From UBA668 sp038328705 (lineage in GTDB: Bacteria > Actinomycetota > Acidimicrobiia > Acidimicrobiales > Ilumatobacteraceae), in assembly GCA_038328705.1 (NCBI GenBank), contig JBBQMG010000116.1, positions 1 through 13,286 on the forward strand: a DNA stretch of 13,286 nt, in the 5' to 3' direction. The number at the start of each line of letters is the position of its first letter. The stretch's first letter is position 1. A model generated the notes under the pieces. It was not told the origin of the DNA. It saw only the letters and a list, made by a program, of their open reading frames with translations, and searched no databases. Below, piece after piece: positions 5,138 to 13,212 of the stretch. The position numbers were made by a program, and so were the translations under genes.

Positions 5138-6361
5138 TTACTGCGCGAGGGCGTTCATGAATTGCGGCTCGGCCCGAAGCTGCTCGAACTCGGGTGCAGC
5201 CTCGATGGCTGATCGCAGCGTTTCGGGCGGAGCGGTAGTGGCCGCCGAGCGCAGCCAGGCAAGTGCAGTCTCGCTGTCGTCGAGTGCGGCGGCGGCGCGA
5301 GCCACGTGCACCGCCAACATTGCCGGCCGACCGTTGTTGTAGCTGGCGGCGGCGTAGGTGGCCGCCTCCGGGTACTCACCGAGGCGCAGCAGAATGCCAG
5401 AGACCACGAAGTCGCTGAACGAGCGGCCGTGGGGGAGCGGGCGTGGCAGCAAGGCCACCAGTTCTTCCAGAGCCCGCAACGGCGCAGCGTCGGGCGGCCA
5501 CCAGTTGACAGGATTCGGGTCGGAGAGGTCGGCCAGTAGCAGTTGGCGGGCGACGTCCGGGTGCCCGTGGCGCAGCTGCTGGTAGGCGCGGAACCACGGC
5601 GATGGCACGTGACCGCCCGAGAACCGAGACACGTCACCCGTCGCCCATGCGAGTGCCTCTGCTCGTGCGAGCGACTCCTGACCGGTCGTGTGGTTGGCGC
5701 GAGCTTTCTCGGAGGACACGATCTGAGCCACCGAGAGCAACGGAATCGCCATGAATATGATGAGCCCGCGTAGCCCAGGCTGCGTCGACATGTAGATCAT
5801 TGCGCTGACACTGGCCACGACGGTGAAGACGATCATGAAGCGTCGCGAGTGTTTCGGGATCACGACATCGACGGCCTGTTCGAGGATGGTTCCACCATCG
5901 AATGGCAGGATTGGGATCAGGTTGAACAGTCCGATTCCCGGCCCGGCCCACAGCGCACTGAACTGCGCCGGCGTGAGGCCGCGGATGGGCCACTCGACTG
6001 GACCGCCCAGTGCCAGGTAGAGCACCGATCCGGCCGCGATCTGGACCGCCGGCCCTGCGAACGAGATGCCGACCCGTTCCCATCGTGACAGCTTGCGCGA
6101 CGGAAGAAATGAGGCGTAGCCGGCCATGAACGCCAGTGTGATCTCGGCCTTCGCGCCAGTGGCGCGGGCGGCGACGGCATGGCCAAGCTCATGGATCAGC
6201 GTGAACAACGCGATGAGACCCGCAAAAACGATGGCGCCTTGGGTGCCCAGGCCACTGGCTGACGAGTTGGTGACTGCGATCAGCACCATGAACATCCAAA
6301 AGCCGGCGCCGACGTGAACCGGGAAGCCGAACAGACGAAACGCAGTGAGCGATGACGGCAT
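5138..6361 (-). CDS. M50 (site-2 protease-like) membrane metallopeptidase with helical-repeat C-terminus
   Basis: The 407-residue protein has the zinc motif H-E-L-G-H (57-61) inside a hydrophobic segment and the second active-site motif N-L-I-P-I-L-P-F-D-G-G (147-157, metal-ligand Asp at 155), both diagnostic of intramembrane site-2 proteases of family M50. About six membrane segments are visible (roughly 17-31, 41-68, 99-119, 136-152, 174-191 and 199-214). No PDZ domain is present. From about 226 to 400 the chain is soluble, Ala/Leu-rich and helical, with a TPR-like stretch at about 316-375 (G-E-Y-P-E-A, then A-L-D-D-S-E-T-A-L-A-W-L). Such proteases cleave membrane-bound regulators, but no anti-sigma factor gene is adjacent and the substrate is unknown. 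The ATG at 6361 is set by TAGGCT six bases upstream. It diverges from ppdK across 74 bases. Confidence 0.88.
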   Translation of the reverse strand: MPSSLTAFRLFGFPVHVGAGFWMFMVLIAVTNSSASGLGTQGAIVFAGLIALFTLIHELGHAVAARATGAKAEITLAFMAGYASFLPSRKLSRWERVGISFAGPAVQIAAGSVLYLALGGPVEWPIRGLTPAQFSALWAGPGIGLFNLIPILPFDGGTILEQAVDVVIPKHSRRFMIVFTVVASVSAMIYMSTQPGLRGLIIFMAIPLLSVAQIVSSEKARANHTTGQESLARAEALAWATGDVSRFSGGHVPSPWFRAYQQLRHGHPDVARQLLLADLSDPNPVNWWPPDAAPLRALEELVALLPRPLPHGRSFSDFVVSGILLRLGEYPEAATYAAASYNNGRPAMLAVHVARAAAALDDSETALAWLRSAATTAPPETLRSAIEAAPEFEQLRAEPQFMNALAQ

Positions 6362-6367
6362 CCTGCG

Positions 6368-6373
6368 AGCCTA
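6368..6373 (-). promoter_or_regulatory. -10 element of the M50 peptidase gene (leaderless)
   Basis: On the minus strand this reads TAGGCT, then six bases, then the ATG at 6361. No leader of useful length or clear -35 box is seen. Confidence 0.5.
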
Positions 6374-6421
6374 CGGCCTTGAAACCGCTCGCAGTTCGCG
6401 ATGCCTGGTGCAGGCGCGGCG

Positions 6422-6427
6422 TAGACT
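6422..6427 (+). promoter_or_regulatory. -10 element of ppdK (leaderless or near-leaderless)
   Basis: TAGACT is followed by eight bases and then the GTG at 6436. It supports that GTG over the upstream ATG at 6352 and the in-frame ATG at 6484. No Shine-Dalgarno sequence lies between. Confidence 0.5.
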
Positions 6428-6435
6428 CAGACCTC

Positions 6436-9093
6436 GTGTCAACATACGTCTACGCCTTCGATCACAAGCACCGCCGCCCACCCATGGAGTACAAAGATCT
6501 CCTTGGTGGAAAGGGCGCCAACCTCGCAGAGATGACGAGCGTACTGAAGTTGCCGGTGCCGCCGGGCTTCACCATCTCCACCGATGCCTGCCGGGCCTAC
6601 ATGCACGGTGGCTGGCCGGCGGGTCTCGACGAAGAAATTGCCACACAAGTTTTCAAGCTTGAAAAGGCCATGGGCCGCAAACTGGGCGATCCGTTCGACC
6701 CGTTGCTGGTCTCGGTGCGTTCAGGTGCCAAGTTCTCGATGCCGGGCATGATGGACACAGTCCTCAACCTGGGTCTCAATGACGAGAGCGTCAAGGGTTT
6801 GGCCACCGTCACCAATGACGAGCGCTTCGCGTACGACAGCTACCGCCGTTTCATTGCCATGTACGGCCGCATCGTGTTGGGCGTCGACGGCGAGCACTTC
6901 GAACACCCGCTGGAGAAGGCCAAGGCCACCGCTGGGGTAAAGACCGATGCCGAGCTCACCGCCAAGGCGCTGAAGGACCTGTGCAAGCAGTATTTGGCTG
7001 TGGTCAAGAAGATTACCAAGAAGCCGTTCCCGCAGAAGCCGCGCGAGCAGCTTCGTGGCGCCGTCGAGGCCGTGTTCGCCAGCTGGAATGGCGCCCGCGC
7101 CATTGCGTACCGCGTTCGTGAGCGCATCAGCCACGATCTGGGTACCGCCGTCAACGTGCAGACGATGGTGTTCGGTAACCGCGACCAGAACAGCGGCACC
7201 GGTGTGGGTTTCACCCGGAACGCAGCCACGGGTGACAACAAGCCCTACGGCGACTTCCTGGTCAACGCGCAGGGCGAAGACGTGGTTGCCGGTATCCGCA
7301 ACACCGAAGACCTCGACCACATGAAGTTGGTCTTCCCCGTGTGTCACAAGGAGTTGCTGGAAATCTTCGCTCGCCTCGAGCGCCACTACACCGACATGTG
7401 CGACACCGAGTTCACCATCGAGCAGGGCAAGCTGTGGATGCTGCAGACCCGCGTCGGCAAGCGCACCGGCGCGGCCGCACTGCGCATGGCCGTCGAGATG
7501 ACCAGGAAGCAGGGCAAGGGCTCGGCGACGTGGAGCATCTCGAAGCAGGAAGCCATCATGCGCGTCAGCGCCGATCACCTCGACCAGGTGCTGCACCCGC
7601 AGTTCGCCAACAAGGTGAAGGCGTTGGCGAAGGGCCTTGCAGCGTCGCCGGGCGCTGCCGTCGGCAAGGTGTACTTCACAGCTGACAGTGCAGTGAACGC
7701 CGCCGAGCGCGGCGAGCAGGTCATCCTGGTTCGCAACGAGACCAGCCCCGAAGACGTGCACGGCATGATGGTTTCCCAGGGCATTCTCACCGCTCGAGGT
7801 GGTCTCGTCAGTCACGCTGCCGTCGTCGCCCGAGGCTGGGGCACGCCCGCCATCGTCGGCGCCGACGCCGTCAAGATCGATGGCAAGGCCTTCCACGTCG
7901 GCGATGTGGTCGTCAACGAAGGCGATGTCATCAGTATCGATGGCACCACCGGCGAGGTCATGCTCGGTGCGATGACGCTGGCGGCCGCCGAACCCCCGGC
8001 CGAATTCCACACCATCCTCAAGTGGGCCGATGCCGTCCGCAAGGGCAAGCTCGGCGTCCGTGCAAACGCCGACACCGGCGAAGATGCCACCAACGCTCGT
8101 GAGCTGGGTGCGGAAGGTATCGGCCTGTGCCGTACCGAGCACATGTTCCTTGCTCCGGACCGTCTGCCGGTCGTTCGTCGAATGATTTTGGCCGATACTC
8201 CTGCCGAGGAAGAGGCGGCTCTGGCCGAGCTCGGTCGCGTGCAGCAGATCGACTTCGAGGAGATTCTGCTGGCGATGAACGGCCTGCCCGTCACCGTTCG
8301 TCTGCTCGACCCGCCGCTTCACGAGTTCTTGCCGTCGGCTGAAGAGCTGCGCATCAAGAGGGCAACCAAGGGCCTCAGCAAGTCCGAGGCGGCCGAGTTG
8401 AAGGCCGCCGAAGAGTGGGCTGAGCACAACCCGATGATCGGTACCCGCGGCGTTCGCCTCGGTGTCGTCAGGCCAGGCCTCTACGCGATGCAGGTTCGTG
8501 CCCTGATGGCTGCGGCTGCAGCGCTGCGCAAGAAGGGTAAGAACCCCATCGTCGAGGTGATGATCCCGCTGACGGTCACGCGTGAAGAAATGCAGCTGGC
8601 CCGTGGCTGGGTGCAGACCGAGATCGACCGTGCCGTGAAGGGCTTGAAGAACAAGCCGCACGTCACCATCGGCACCATGATCGAGACGCCGCGTGCAGCA
8701 ATTCGCGCCGACGAGATTGCCGAGGAATCCGACTTCTTCAGCTTTGGCACCAACGACCTGACGCAGATGACGTTCGGCTTCAGCCGCGACGATGTCGAGA
8801 GCAAGATGATGCCCGCCTACCTCGAGCAGGGGCTGCTCAAGCGCAACCCGTTCGAGACCATCGACGTCGGTGGTGTTGGCGAGCTGGTCAAGCTGGGTGC
8901 CGCTCGTGGCCGTTCGGTGAAGAAGGGTCTCAAGCTCGGTGTGTGCGGCGAGCACGGCGGCGACCCAGAGAGCATTGCGTTGTTCTACGAAGCCGGTCTC
9001 GACTACGTCAGCTGCAGTCCGTTCCGTGTGCCCATCGCTCGCCTTGCGGCAGCCCAGGCAATCATCGGTGGCGCGAAGGCTGAGACGAAGTAA
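6436..9093 (+). CDS. ppdK: Pyruvate, phosphate dikinase
   Basis: PPDK interconverts pyruvate, ATP and phosphate with phosphoenolpyruvate, AMP and pyrophosphate in the cytosol, at the glycolysis/gluconeogenesis branch point. The 885-residue product is full length. The N-terminal nucleotide domain has D-L-L-G-G-K-G-A-N-L-A-E-M (21-33) and S-V-R-S-G-A-K-F-S-M-P-G-M-M-D-T (from about 94). The swivelling phosphohistidine domain has G-G-L-V-S-H-A-A-V-V-A-R-G, with catalytic His at 460. The PEP/pyruvate barrel has G-T-M-I-E-T-P-R (from 746), G-T-N-D-L-T-Q and V-C-G-E-H-G-G-D-P (836-844, active-site Cys 837). The GTG at 6436 gives the standard start S-T-Y-V-Y-A-F-D and follows TAGACT. Residue 458, two before the catalytic His, is Val rather than the Thr that regulatory kinases phosphorylate in plant and many bacterial enzymes. 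terC follows after six bases. Confidence 0.97.
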   Translation: MSTYVYAFDHKHRRPPMEYKDLLGGKGANLAEMTSVLKLPVPPGFTISTDACRAYMHGGWPAGLDEEIATQVFKLEKAMGRKLGDPFDPLLVSVRSGAKFSMPGMMDTVLNLGLNDESVKGLATVTNDERFAYDSYRRFIAMYGRIVLGVDGEHFEHPLEKAKATAGVKTDAELTAKALKDLCKQYLAVVKKITKKPFPQKPREQLRGAVEAVFASWNGARAIAYRVRERISHDLGTAVNVQTMVFGNRDQNSGTGVGFTRNAATGDNKPYGDFLVNAQGEDVVAGIRNTEDLDHMKLVFPVCHKELLEIFARLERHYTDMCDTEFTIEQGKLWMLQTRVGKRTGAAALRMAVEMTRKQGKGSATWSISKQEAIMRVSADHLDQVLHPQFANKVKALAKGLAASPGAAVGKVYFTADSAVNAAERGEQVILVRNETSPEDVHGMMVSQGILTARGGLVSHAAVVARGWGTPAIVGADAVKIDGKAFHVGDVVVNEGDVISIDGTTGEVMLGAMTLAAAEPPAEFHTILKWADAVRKGKLGVRANADTGEDATNARELGAEGIGLCRTEHMFLAPDRLPVVRRMILADTPAEEEAALAELGRVQQIDFEEILLAMNGLPVTVRLLDPPLHEFLPSAEELRIKRATKGLSKSEAAELKAAEEWAEHNPMIGTRGVRLGVVRPGLYAMQVRALMAAAAALRKKGKNPIVEVMIPLTVTREEMQLARGWVQTEIDRAVKGLKNKPHVTIGTMIETPRAAIRADEIAEESDFFSFGTNDLTQMTFGFSRDDVESKMMPAYLEQGLLKRNPFETIDVGGVGELVKLGAARGRSVKKGLKLGVCGEHGGDPESIALFYEAGLDYVSCSPFRVPIARLAAAQAIIGGAKAETK

Positions 9094-9099
9094 GCGTAA

Positions 9100-10101
9100 G
9101 TGCTCCTCGCCTCAGATTCGAAGAGTCGATTCGTCGACATCGACGTCTCCACAGGAGCCTGGGTAGCAGCACTGTCGATCATTGCGGCGTTGCTGCTGCT
9201 CGACATCCTGGTACTGCACAGTGAGCCGAAGGTACCCAAGGTTCGTCGCGCCGCAATCGAGACGATCTTGTGGGTACTGGTCGGTTGTGCGTTTGGCCTC
9301 TCCGTCATTGTCGCCTGGGGTGGCTCCGCTGGCGGCGAATGGTTCTCCGGCTACCTCATCGAGTACAGCCTCTCGATCGACAACGTGTTCGTGTGGGCCA
9401 TCATCCTCGCCCACTTCGCGGTGCCCCCGAACTACCAACACCGTGTGCTGTTCTGGGGTGTGTTCGGCGCGCTGATCTTGCGGGCAGGGTTCATCTTCGC
9501 GGGCCTGGCGTTGGTGGAAAAATTCGAGATCACGCTGGTCTTCTTCGGGCTGTTCCTCCTCTATACGGCCGTCAAGCTGGTGTTGTCAGGCGACGACGAA
9601 CATTCGAACCCGGCCGACAACAAGTTCATGCGTTTCGTGCAGCGGCTGATCCCCAGCACCGACGAGATGGACGGCCAAAGACTGTTCACCCGCATCAATG
9701 GAAGGCGACTGGCTACGCCGCTGTTTGCCGTGCTGGTGTTGGTCGAGCTCACCGATGTCCTGTTCGCGGTGGACTCGGTGCCGGCGGTGCTGGCTGTGAG
9801 CAACGAGCAGTTCATCGTGTTCACGTCGAACGCATTCGCCATCATGGGCTTGCGGTCGTTGTACTTCCTGCTTGCAGACATGCGCGCACGCTTCAGCTAC
9901 CTACAACAGGGCCTGGCCATCATCCTCGCCTTCGTCGGCGCCAAGATGATTCTCGCCTTCTTCGGAGTGCACATTGCCACCTGGTTGTCACTGATGGTCA
10001 TTGCGTTGGTGCTGCTCGCGTCGGTCGGGTTTTCGCTGCGCCAGACCCGCGGCGACACAATTTCGATACCTGAAAATCCGCCGCCGCCAGACGAACGCTG
10101 A
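9100..10101 (+). CDS. TerC/Alx family integral membrane protein (probable metal-ion exporter)
   Basis: The 333-residue protein has about eight or nine hydrophobic segments and the family's paired acidic motifs: E-Y-S-L-S-I-D-N-V-F-V-W-A (88-100) and V-E-L-T-D-V-L-F-A-V-D-S-V-P-A (215-229), then N-A-F-A-I-M-G-L-R-S-L-Y-F-L-L (244-258). TerC/Alx proteins sit in the cytoplasmic membrane; members have been linked to manganese export and metallation of secreted proteins, and the founding member to tellurite resistance. A long soluble loop (about 162-203) and a Pro-rich acidic tail follow the usual plan. The GTG start at 9100 lies six bases after the ppdK stop, with no separate promoter or yybP-ykoY-type riboswitch space, so it is probably cotranscribed with ppdK. 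Its substrate is inferred, and I give no gene symbol because terC and alx are not separable here. Confidence 0.9.
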   Translation: MLLASDSKSRFVDIDVSTGAWVAALSIIAALLLLDILVLHSEPKVPKVRRAAIETILWVLVGCAFGLSVIVAWGGSAGGEWFSGYLIEYSLSIDNVFVWAIILAHFAVPPNYQHRVLFWGVFGALILRAGFIFAGLALVEKFEITLVFFGLFLLYTAVKLVLSGDDEHSNPADNKFMRFVQRLIPSTDEMDGQRLFTRINGRRLATPLFAVLVLVELTDVLFAVDSVPAVLAVSNEQFIVFTSNAFAIMGLRSLYFLLADMRARFSYLQQGLAIILAFVGAKMILAFFGVHIATWLSLMVIALVLLASVGFSLRQTRGDTISIPENPPPPDER

Positions 10102-10130
10102 GCACGATTCGGCGTGCGACGTCGGCCCGG

Positions 10131-10136
10131 TAGGGT
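10131..10136 (+). promoter_or_regulatory. -10 element of the dnaG-rpoD operon (leaderless)
   Basis: TAGGGT lies seven bases before the dnaG ATG. A weak TTCGGC at 10108-10113 is 17 bases upstream and could serve as the -35 element. The promoter sits in the 42-base gap after the terC-family gene. Confidence 0.55.
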
Positions 10137-10143
10137 GCAACGA

Positions 10144-11904
10144 ATGGCGATTGTGGAGGAGGACCTAGAGCGGCTGCGGGCGTCGCTCGTGCTGTCCGAC
10201 GTCGTGCAGCAATACGTCGCGCTGCGCAAGGCTGGTAGTAACTGGGTGGGCCTGTGCCCCTTTCATGCTGAACGCTCGCCATCGTTCAACGTTCGCGACC
10301 AGACCAGCCGTTATCGCTGCTTCGGCTGTGGTGCAGCCGGCGATCTCTTCAAGTTCGTGCAGGAGATCGACCATGTCGACTTCGTCACGGCGGTCGAATC
10401 GTTGGCGTCCAAGGCCGGTATTCAACTGACCTACACCACCGGTGAAGCGGGCGACAGAACGCGGCAGAAGCGCAAGCAGCTGGTCGACGCAATGGGCAAG
10501 GCCGTCGACTGGTATCACGACCGATTGCTGAACAGCCTCGACGCGCGCGCCGCTCGTGACTACCTGCGTAAGCGCGGCCTTGCGGGTGAGACGGCACGCA
10601 CCTTCAAGATCGGTTGGGCACCCGACGAGTGGGATGCGCTCAGTCGAGGGCTTGGTGTGCCGGCCGATGTGCTGCGCGATACCGGCCTCGGTTTCACCAA
10701 CAAGGCCGGCCGCATGCAGGACTCGTTTCGCGGGCGCGTGCTGTTCCCGATCCTGACGGAAAACGGCGACCCAGTCGCGTTCGGCGGGCGAATTCTGCCG
10801 GGCAGCACCGACCCGGCGAAGTACAAGAACTCCTCCGAGACGGGTATCTACGCCAAGTCGAAGACGCTCTATGGGCTGAACTGGGCAAAGGGGGACATCG
10901 TCGCGGCCGACCAGGTGATCGTGTGTGAGGGCTACACCGACGTCATCGGCTTTCATCGCGCCGGCGTGAAGCGAGCGGTCGCCACCTGCGGTACGGCGCT
11001 GACCGAGGACCACGTCCGTCTGCTGAAGCGCTACGCCACGCAGGTGGTGCTGGCGTTCGATGCCGACGCCGCTGGGCAGGGTGCTGCGCAGCGCTTCTAC
11101 GAGTGGGAGGAGCGCTATCAGGTACGTGTCAGCGTCGCTCGCTTCCCCGACGGCAAGGATCCCGGGGAGCTGAGCCTCAGCGACCCTGAAGGCCTGCGCC
11201 ACGCAGTCGAACAGGCGCTGCCGTTCCTCGGGTTCCGCGTCAATCGTGTGCTCAACAGTCGTAAGTTGCGTTCGCCTGAGGACCGTGCGCAGATCGCCGG
11301 CGAGGCGATGGCACTGGTCAACGAACACCCCAACGCGGAAGTGCGCAAGTTGTACGCGGGTCAGGTCGCAACGCACGTGGGCATTCCACCAGCCGACCTG
11401 GTCGCGCTCGCTGCGCGTCGGGTGAGGGCGCCCACCGTCCGCATTGCTCCGGTTCGTCGAATCGGTGCGGCGGAGAACGCCGAGTTCGTGTGCATTGCGA
11501 TGCTGCTGCAGCGGTGGGATGACATCGCGCCCTGGTTGATGGAGGAGCTGTTCGCCGACGAGGTGGCGCGGCGTGCGTTCCTGGCGGTTGCGGAATCTGG
11601 TGGTGCCATCGAGGCAGCGCTCGAACTGGCGGACCCGGAAGCGCGGGAGTTCTTGGAGCGCGCATCAGTCGCCGATGTCGACGCGGACCCGCTGTTGGAG
11701 TCGCGCAACTTGATCGCTGCCGCAACCCGTCGGCGGCTCGGGCACATGGTCGTCGACATCGCTCCGGACCAGTTGCCACTCATTCGTGATGCGCGGCTGC
11801 AACTCGACGACATGGAGGATCCGGAGCGGGCAGATGTTGCGGCAGAGGCATTGCTAGGGTGGCTGCAACGGGAGCATGAAGGGGATGAGGGACCGACGCC
11901 GTGA
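10144..11904 (+). CDS. dnaG: DNA primase
   Basis: DnaG makes the RNA primers for chromosome replication together with the DnaB helicase. The 586-residue product begins with the CHC2 zinc finger (C38, H41, C59, C62; spacing C-x2-H-x17-C-x2-C), followed by the catalytic core and the TOPRIM domain with the acidic motif C-E-G-Y-T-D (261-266, Glu 262) and F-D-A-D-A-A-G (305-311, Asp 306 and 308). The region from about 430 to the end is more divergent and corresponds to the helicase-binding domain. I chose the ATG at 10144 because it gives the standard N-terminus and follows TAGGGT by seven bases; an ATG at 10114 would lie upstream of that promoter element. The end overlaps the rpoD GTG by four bases, so the two are cotranscribed and probably translationally coupled. 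No rpsU precedes it. Confidence 0.97.
   Translation: MAIVEEDLERLRASLVLSDVVQQYVALRKAGSNWVGLCPFHAERSPSFNVRDQTSRYRCFGCGAAGDLFKFVQEIDHVDFVTAVESLASKAGIQLTYTTGEAGDRTRQKRKQLVDAMGKAVDWYHDRLLNSLDARAARDYLRKRGLAGETARTFKIGWAPDEWDALSRGLGVPADVLRDTGLGFTNKAGRMQDSFRGRVLFPILTENGDPVAFGGRILPGSTDPAKYKNSSETGIYAKSKTLYGLNWAKGDIVAADQVIVCEGYTDVIGFHRAGVKRAVATCGTALTEDHVRLLKRYATQVVLAFDADAAGQGAAQRFYEWEERYQVRVSVARFPDGKDPGELSLSDPEGLRHAVEQALPFLGFRVNRVLNSRKLRSPEDRAQIAGEAMALVNEHPNAEVRKLYAGQVATHVGIPPADLVALAARRVRAPTVRIAPVRRIGAAENAEFVCIAMLLQRWDDIAPWLMEELFADEVARRAFLAVAESGGAIEAALELADPEAREFLERASVADVDADPLLESRNLIAAATRRRLGHMVVDIAPDQLPLIRDARLQLDDMEDPERADVAAEALLGWLQREHEGDEGPTP
11855..11860 (+). promoter_or_regulatory. Possible internal promoter for the sigma factor gene
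   Basis: TAGGGT inside the end of dnaG is identical to the dnaG -10 hexamer and lies 40 bases before the rpoD GTG. It could give the sigma gene a second transcript with a leader of about 30 bases containing G-rich stretches. A chance match in GC-rich coding DNA is quite possible. Confidence 0.25.
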
Positions 11905-13181
11905 CCAACACGACAGCTGATGCGTCTGCAGCGTCACCCCCATATGAGGGTGTCGAAGCAGGGGAGTGGCGGGCGATGGTCGCGCGCGGCTCGGCGGCTG
12001 GTGTGTTGCACGCCGACGACATCACGCGTGTGTTGCGCCACATCGAGCTGACGGCAGACGTGCTCGTTGACGTGCACGCGACGCTCGAGGCGTTGGGCAT
12101 CGCCGTTGACGACGGCGTGGCCGAACTGCACGACGACACGCCGCCCGTCGGTGTCGAGCGCTTGCGGTCGGTCGAGGTGGAGGACACCGAAGGGCTGCTC
12201 GCTCGCCGTGTCCGTCGCCGGAGCGAACGGATGAACGCAGACCGCAGCGACGTCGGCAACACCGCCGACACCGTGCGCATGTACCTCAAGGAAATCGGCC
12301 GCGTCGACCTGCTCACCATCGACGACGAGCGGCGATTGGCGCAAGCGATCGATGAGGGCAATCGCGCTGCCGTCACGCTCGATTCGGAGCACGAGGGTGC
12401 CGTCATCGATGCGGTCGATCAACGGCGCATGATGCGCACGGTCACTGCCGGCCAGCGCGCCAAGAGCGAGCTCATCCAGGCCAACCTGCGGCTGGTCGTC
12501 AGCATCGCCAAGCGCTACAGCGGTCGCGGTATGCAGTTCCTCGATCTCATCCAGGAAGGCAACCTGGGTTTGATGCGGGCTGTCGACAAGTTCGACCACA
12601 CCAAGGGCTTCAAGTTTTCCACCTATGCCACGTGGTGGATCCGCCAGGCGATCACGCGCAGCATTGCCGACCAAGCGCGCACGATTCGTATTCCGGTGCA
12701 CATGGTGGAGAGCATGAACCGGGTGCTGCGTATGCAGCGCCAGATGCATCAGGAACTCGAGCGCGAGCCCACGCTCGATGAGCTTGCCGAGCGCTGCGGG
12801 ATGTCCAACGAGCGCATTCGCGAGATCCTTCGAATTTCGCAGGACCCGCTGTCGCTCGACTCGCCAGTGGGCGAGGAGGATGACAGCAACCTCGCCGACT
12901 TCATCGAGGACCTGACGGCCGACGCTCCGGCCGACATGGCGACGAAGCGCATGCTCACGCAGGCTGTCGAGCAGGCGTTGGGCGAGCTGACCGAACGCGA
13001 GCAGGAAATTGTTCGCATGCGGTTCGGTCTCGACGATGGTCAAGCAAAGACGCTGGAGGATGTGGGCAGGGAGTTCGGCGTCACCCGCGAACGCATCCGC
13101 CAGATCGAGGCGAAGACGCTGGCAAAGTTGCGTCACCCGATGCGCAGCCAGCGGCTGAAGGAGTTTTTGGAGGAGGAGTAG
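11901..13181 (+). CDS. rpoD: Primary RNA polymerase sigma-70 factor (RpoD/SigA)
   Basis: This 426-residue protein is a group 1 sigma factor that directs RNA polymerase to housekeeping promoters. Domains in order: an N-terminal region 1.1-like segment (about 20-70); region 1.2 with D-T-V-R-M-Y-L-K-E-I-G (123-133); region 2 (about 187-257) with the core-binding D-L-I-Q-E-G-N-L-G-L-M and the -10-reading T-Y-A-T-W-W-I-R-Q-A-I; region 3 (about 266-340) with I-R-I-P-V-H-M; and region 4 (about 353-420) with the helix-turn-helix T-L-E-D-V-G-R-E-F-G-V-T-R-E-R-I-R-Q-I-E. Regions 1.1 and 1.2 and the length argue against an alternative sigma factor. Only a short variable segment separates 1.2 from 2.1, as in other short actinobacterial primary sigmas. 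The GTG start overlaps the dnaG stop as GTGA. G-rich bases upstream could serve as a Shine-Dalgarno sequence. Confidence 0.96.
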   Translation: MTNTTADASAASPPYEGVEAGEWRAMVARGSAAGVLHADDITRVLRHIELTADVLVDVHATLEALGIAVDDGVAELHDDTPPVGVERLRSVEVEDTEGLLARRVRRRSERMNADRSDVGNTADTVRMYLKEIGRVDLLTIDDERRLAQAIDEGNRAAVTLDSEHEGAVIDAVDQRRMMRTVTAGQRAKSELIQANLRLVVSIAKRYSGRGMQFLDLIQEGNLGLMRAVDKFDHTKGFKFSTYATWWIRQAITRSIADQARTIRIPVHMVESMNRVLRMQRQMHQELEREPTLDELAERCGMSNERIREILRISQDPLSLDSPVGEEDDSNLADFIEDLTADAPADMATKRMLTQAVEQALGELTEREQEIVRMRFGLDDGQAKTLEDVGREFGVTRERIRQIEAKTLAKLRHPMRSQRLKEFLEEE

Positions 13182-13195
13182 CAGGCGCCGTTTGC

Positions 13196-13201
13196 TATCC
13201 T
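13196..13201 (+). promoter_or_regulatory. Possible -10 element of tRNA-Asn
   Basis: TATCCT lies 11 bases before the mature tRNA end, which would leave a 5' leader of about four bases for RNase P to remove. No -35 box at standard spacing is visible; the region upstream is the end of rpoD. Readthrough from rpoD is an alternative. Confidence 0.4.
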
Positions 13202-13212
13202 CAACTCGCCTT

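Noticed and set aside
6721..8955. A 744-codon open frame on the minus strand inside ppdK
   Set aside because: It is antisense to a certain gene, has a His/Asp/Gly/Leu-rich composition typical of complement frames in GC-rich codons, and shows no motif.
10165..11376. A 403-codon minus-strand frame inside dnaG
   Set aside because: It is a shadow of dnaG codons with no start signal or recognisable domain.
11934..13136. A 400-codon minus-strand frame inside the sigma factor gene
   Set aside because: It mirrors the rpoD reading frame and has shadow composition. The sigma factor on the plus strand is unambiguous.
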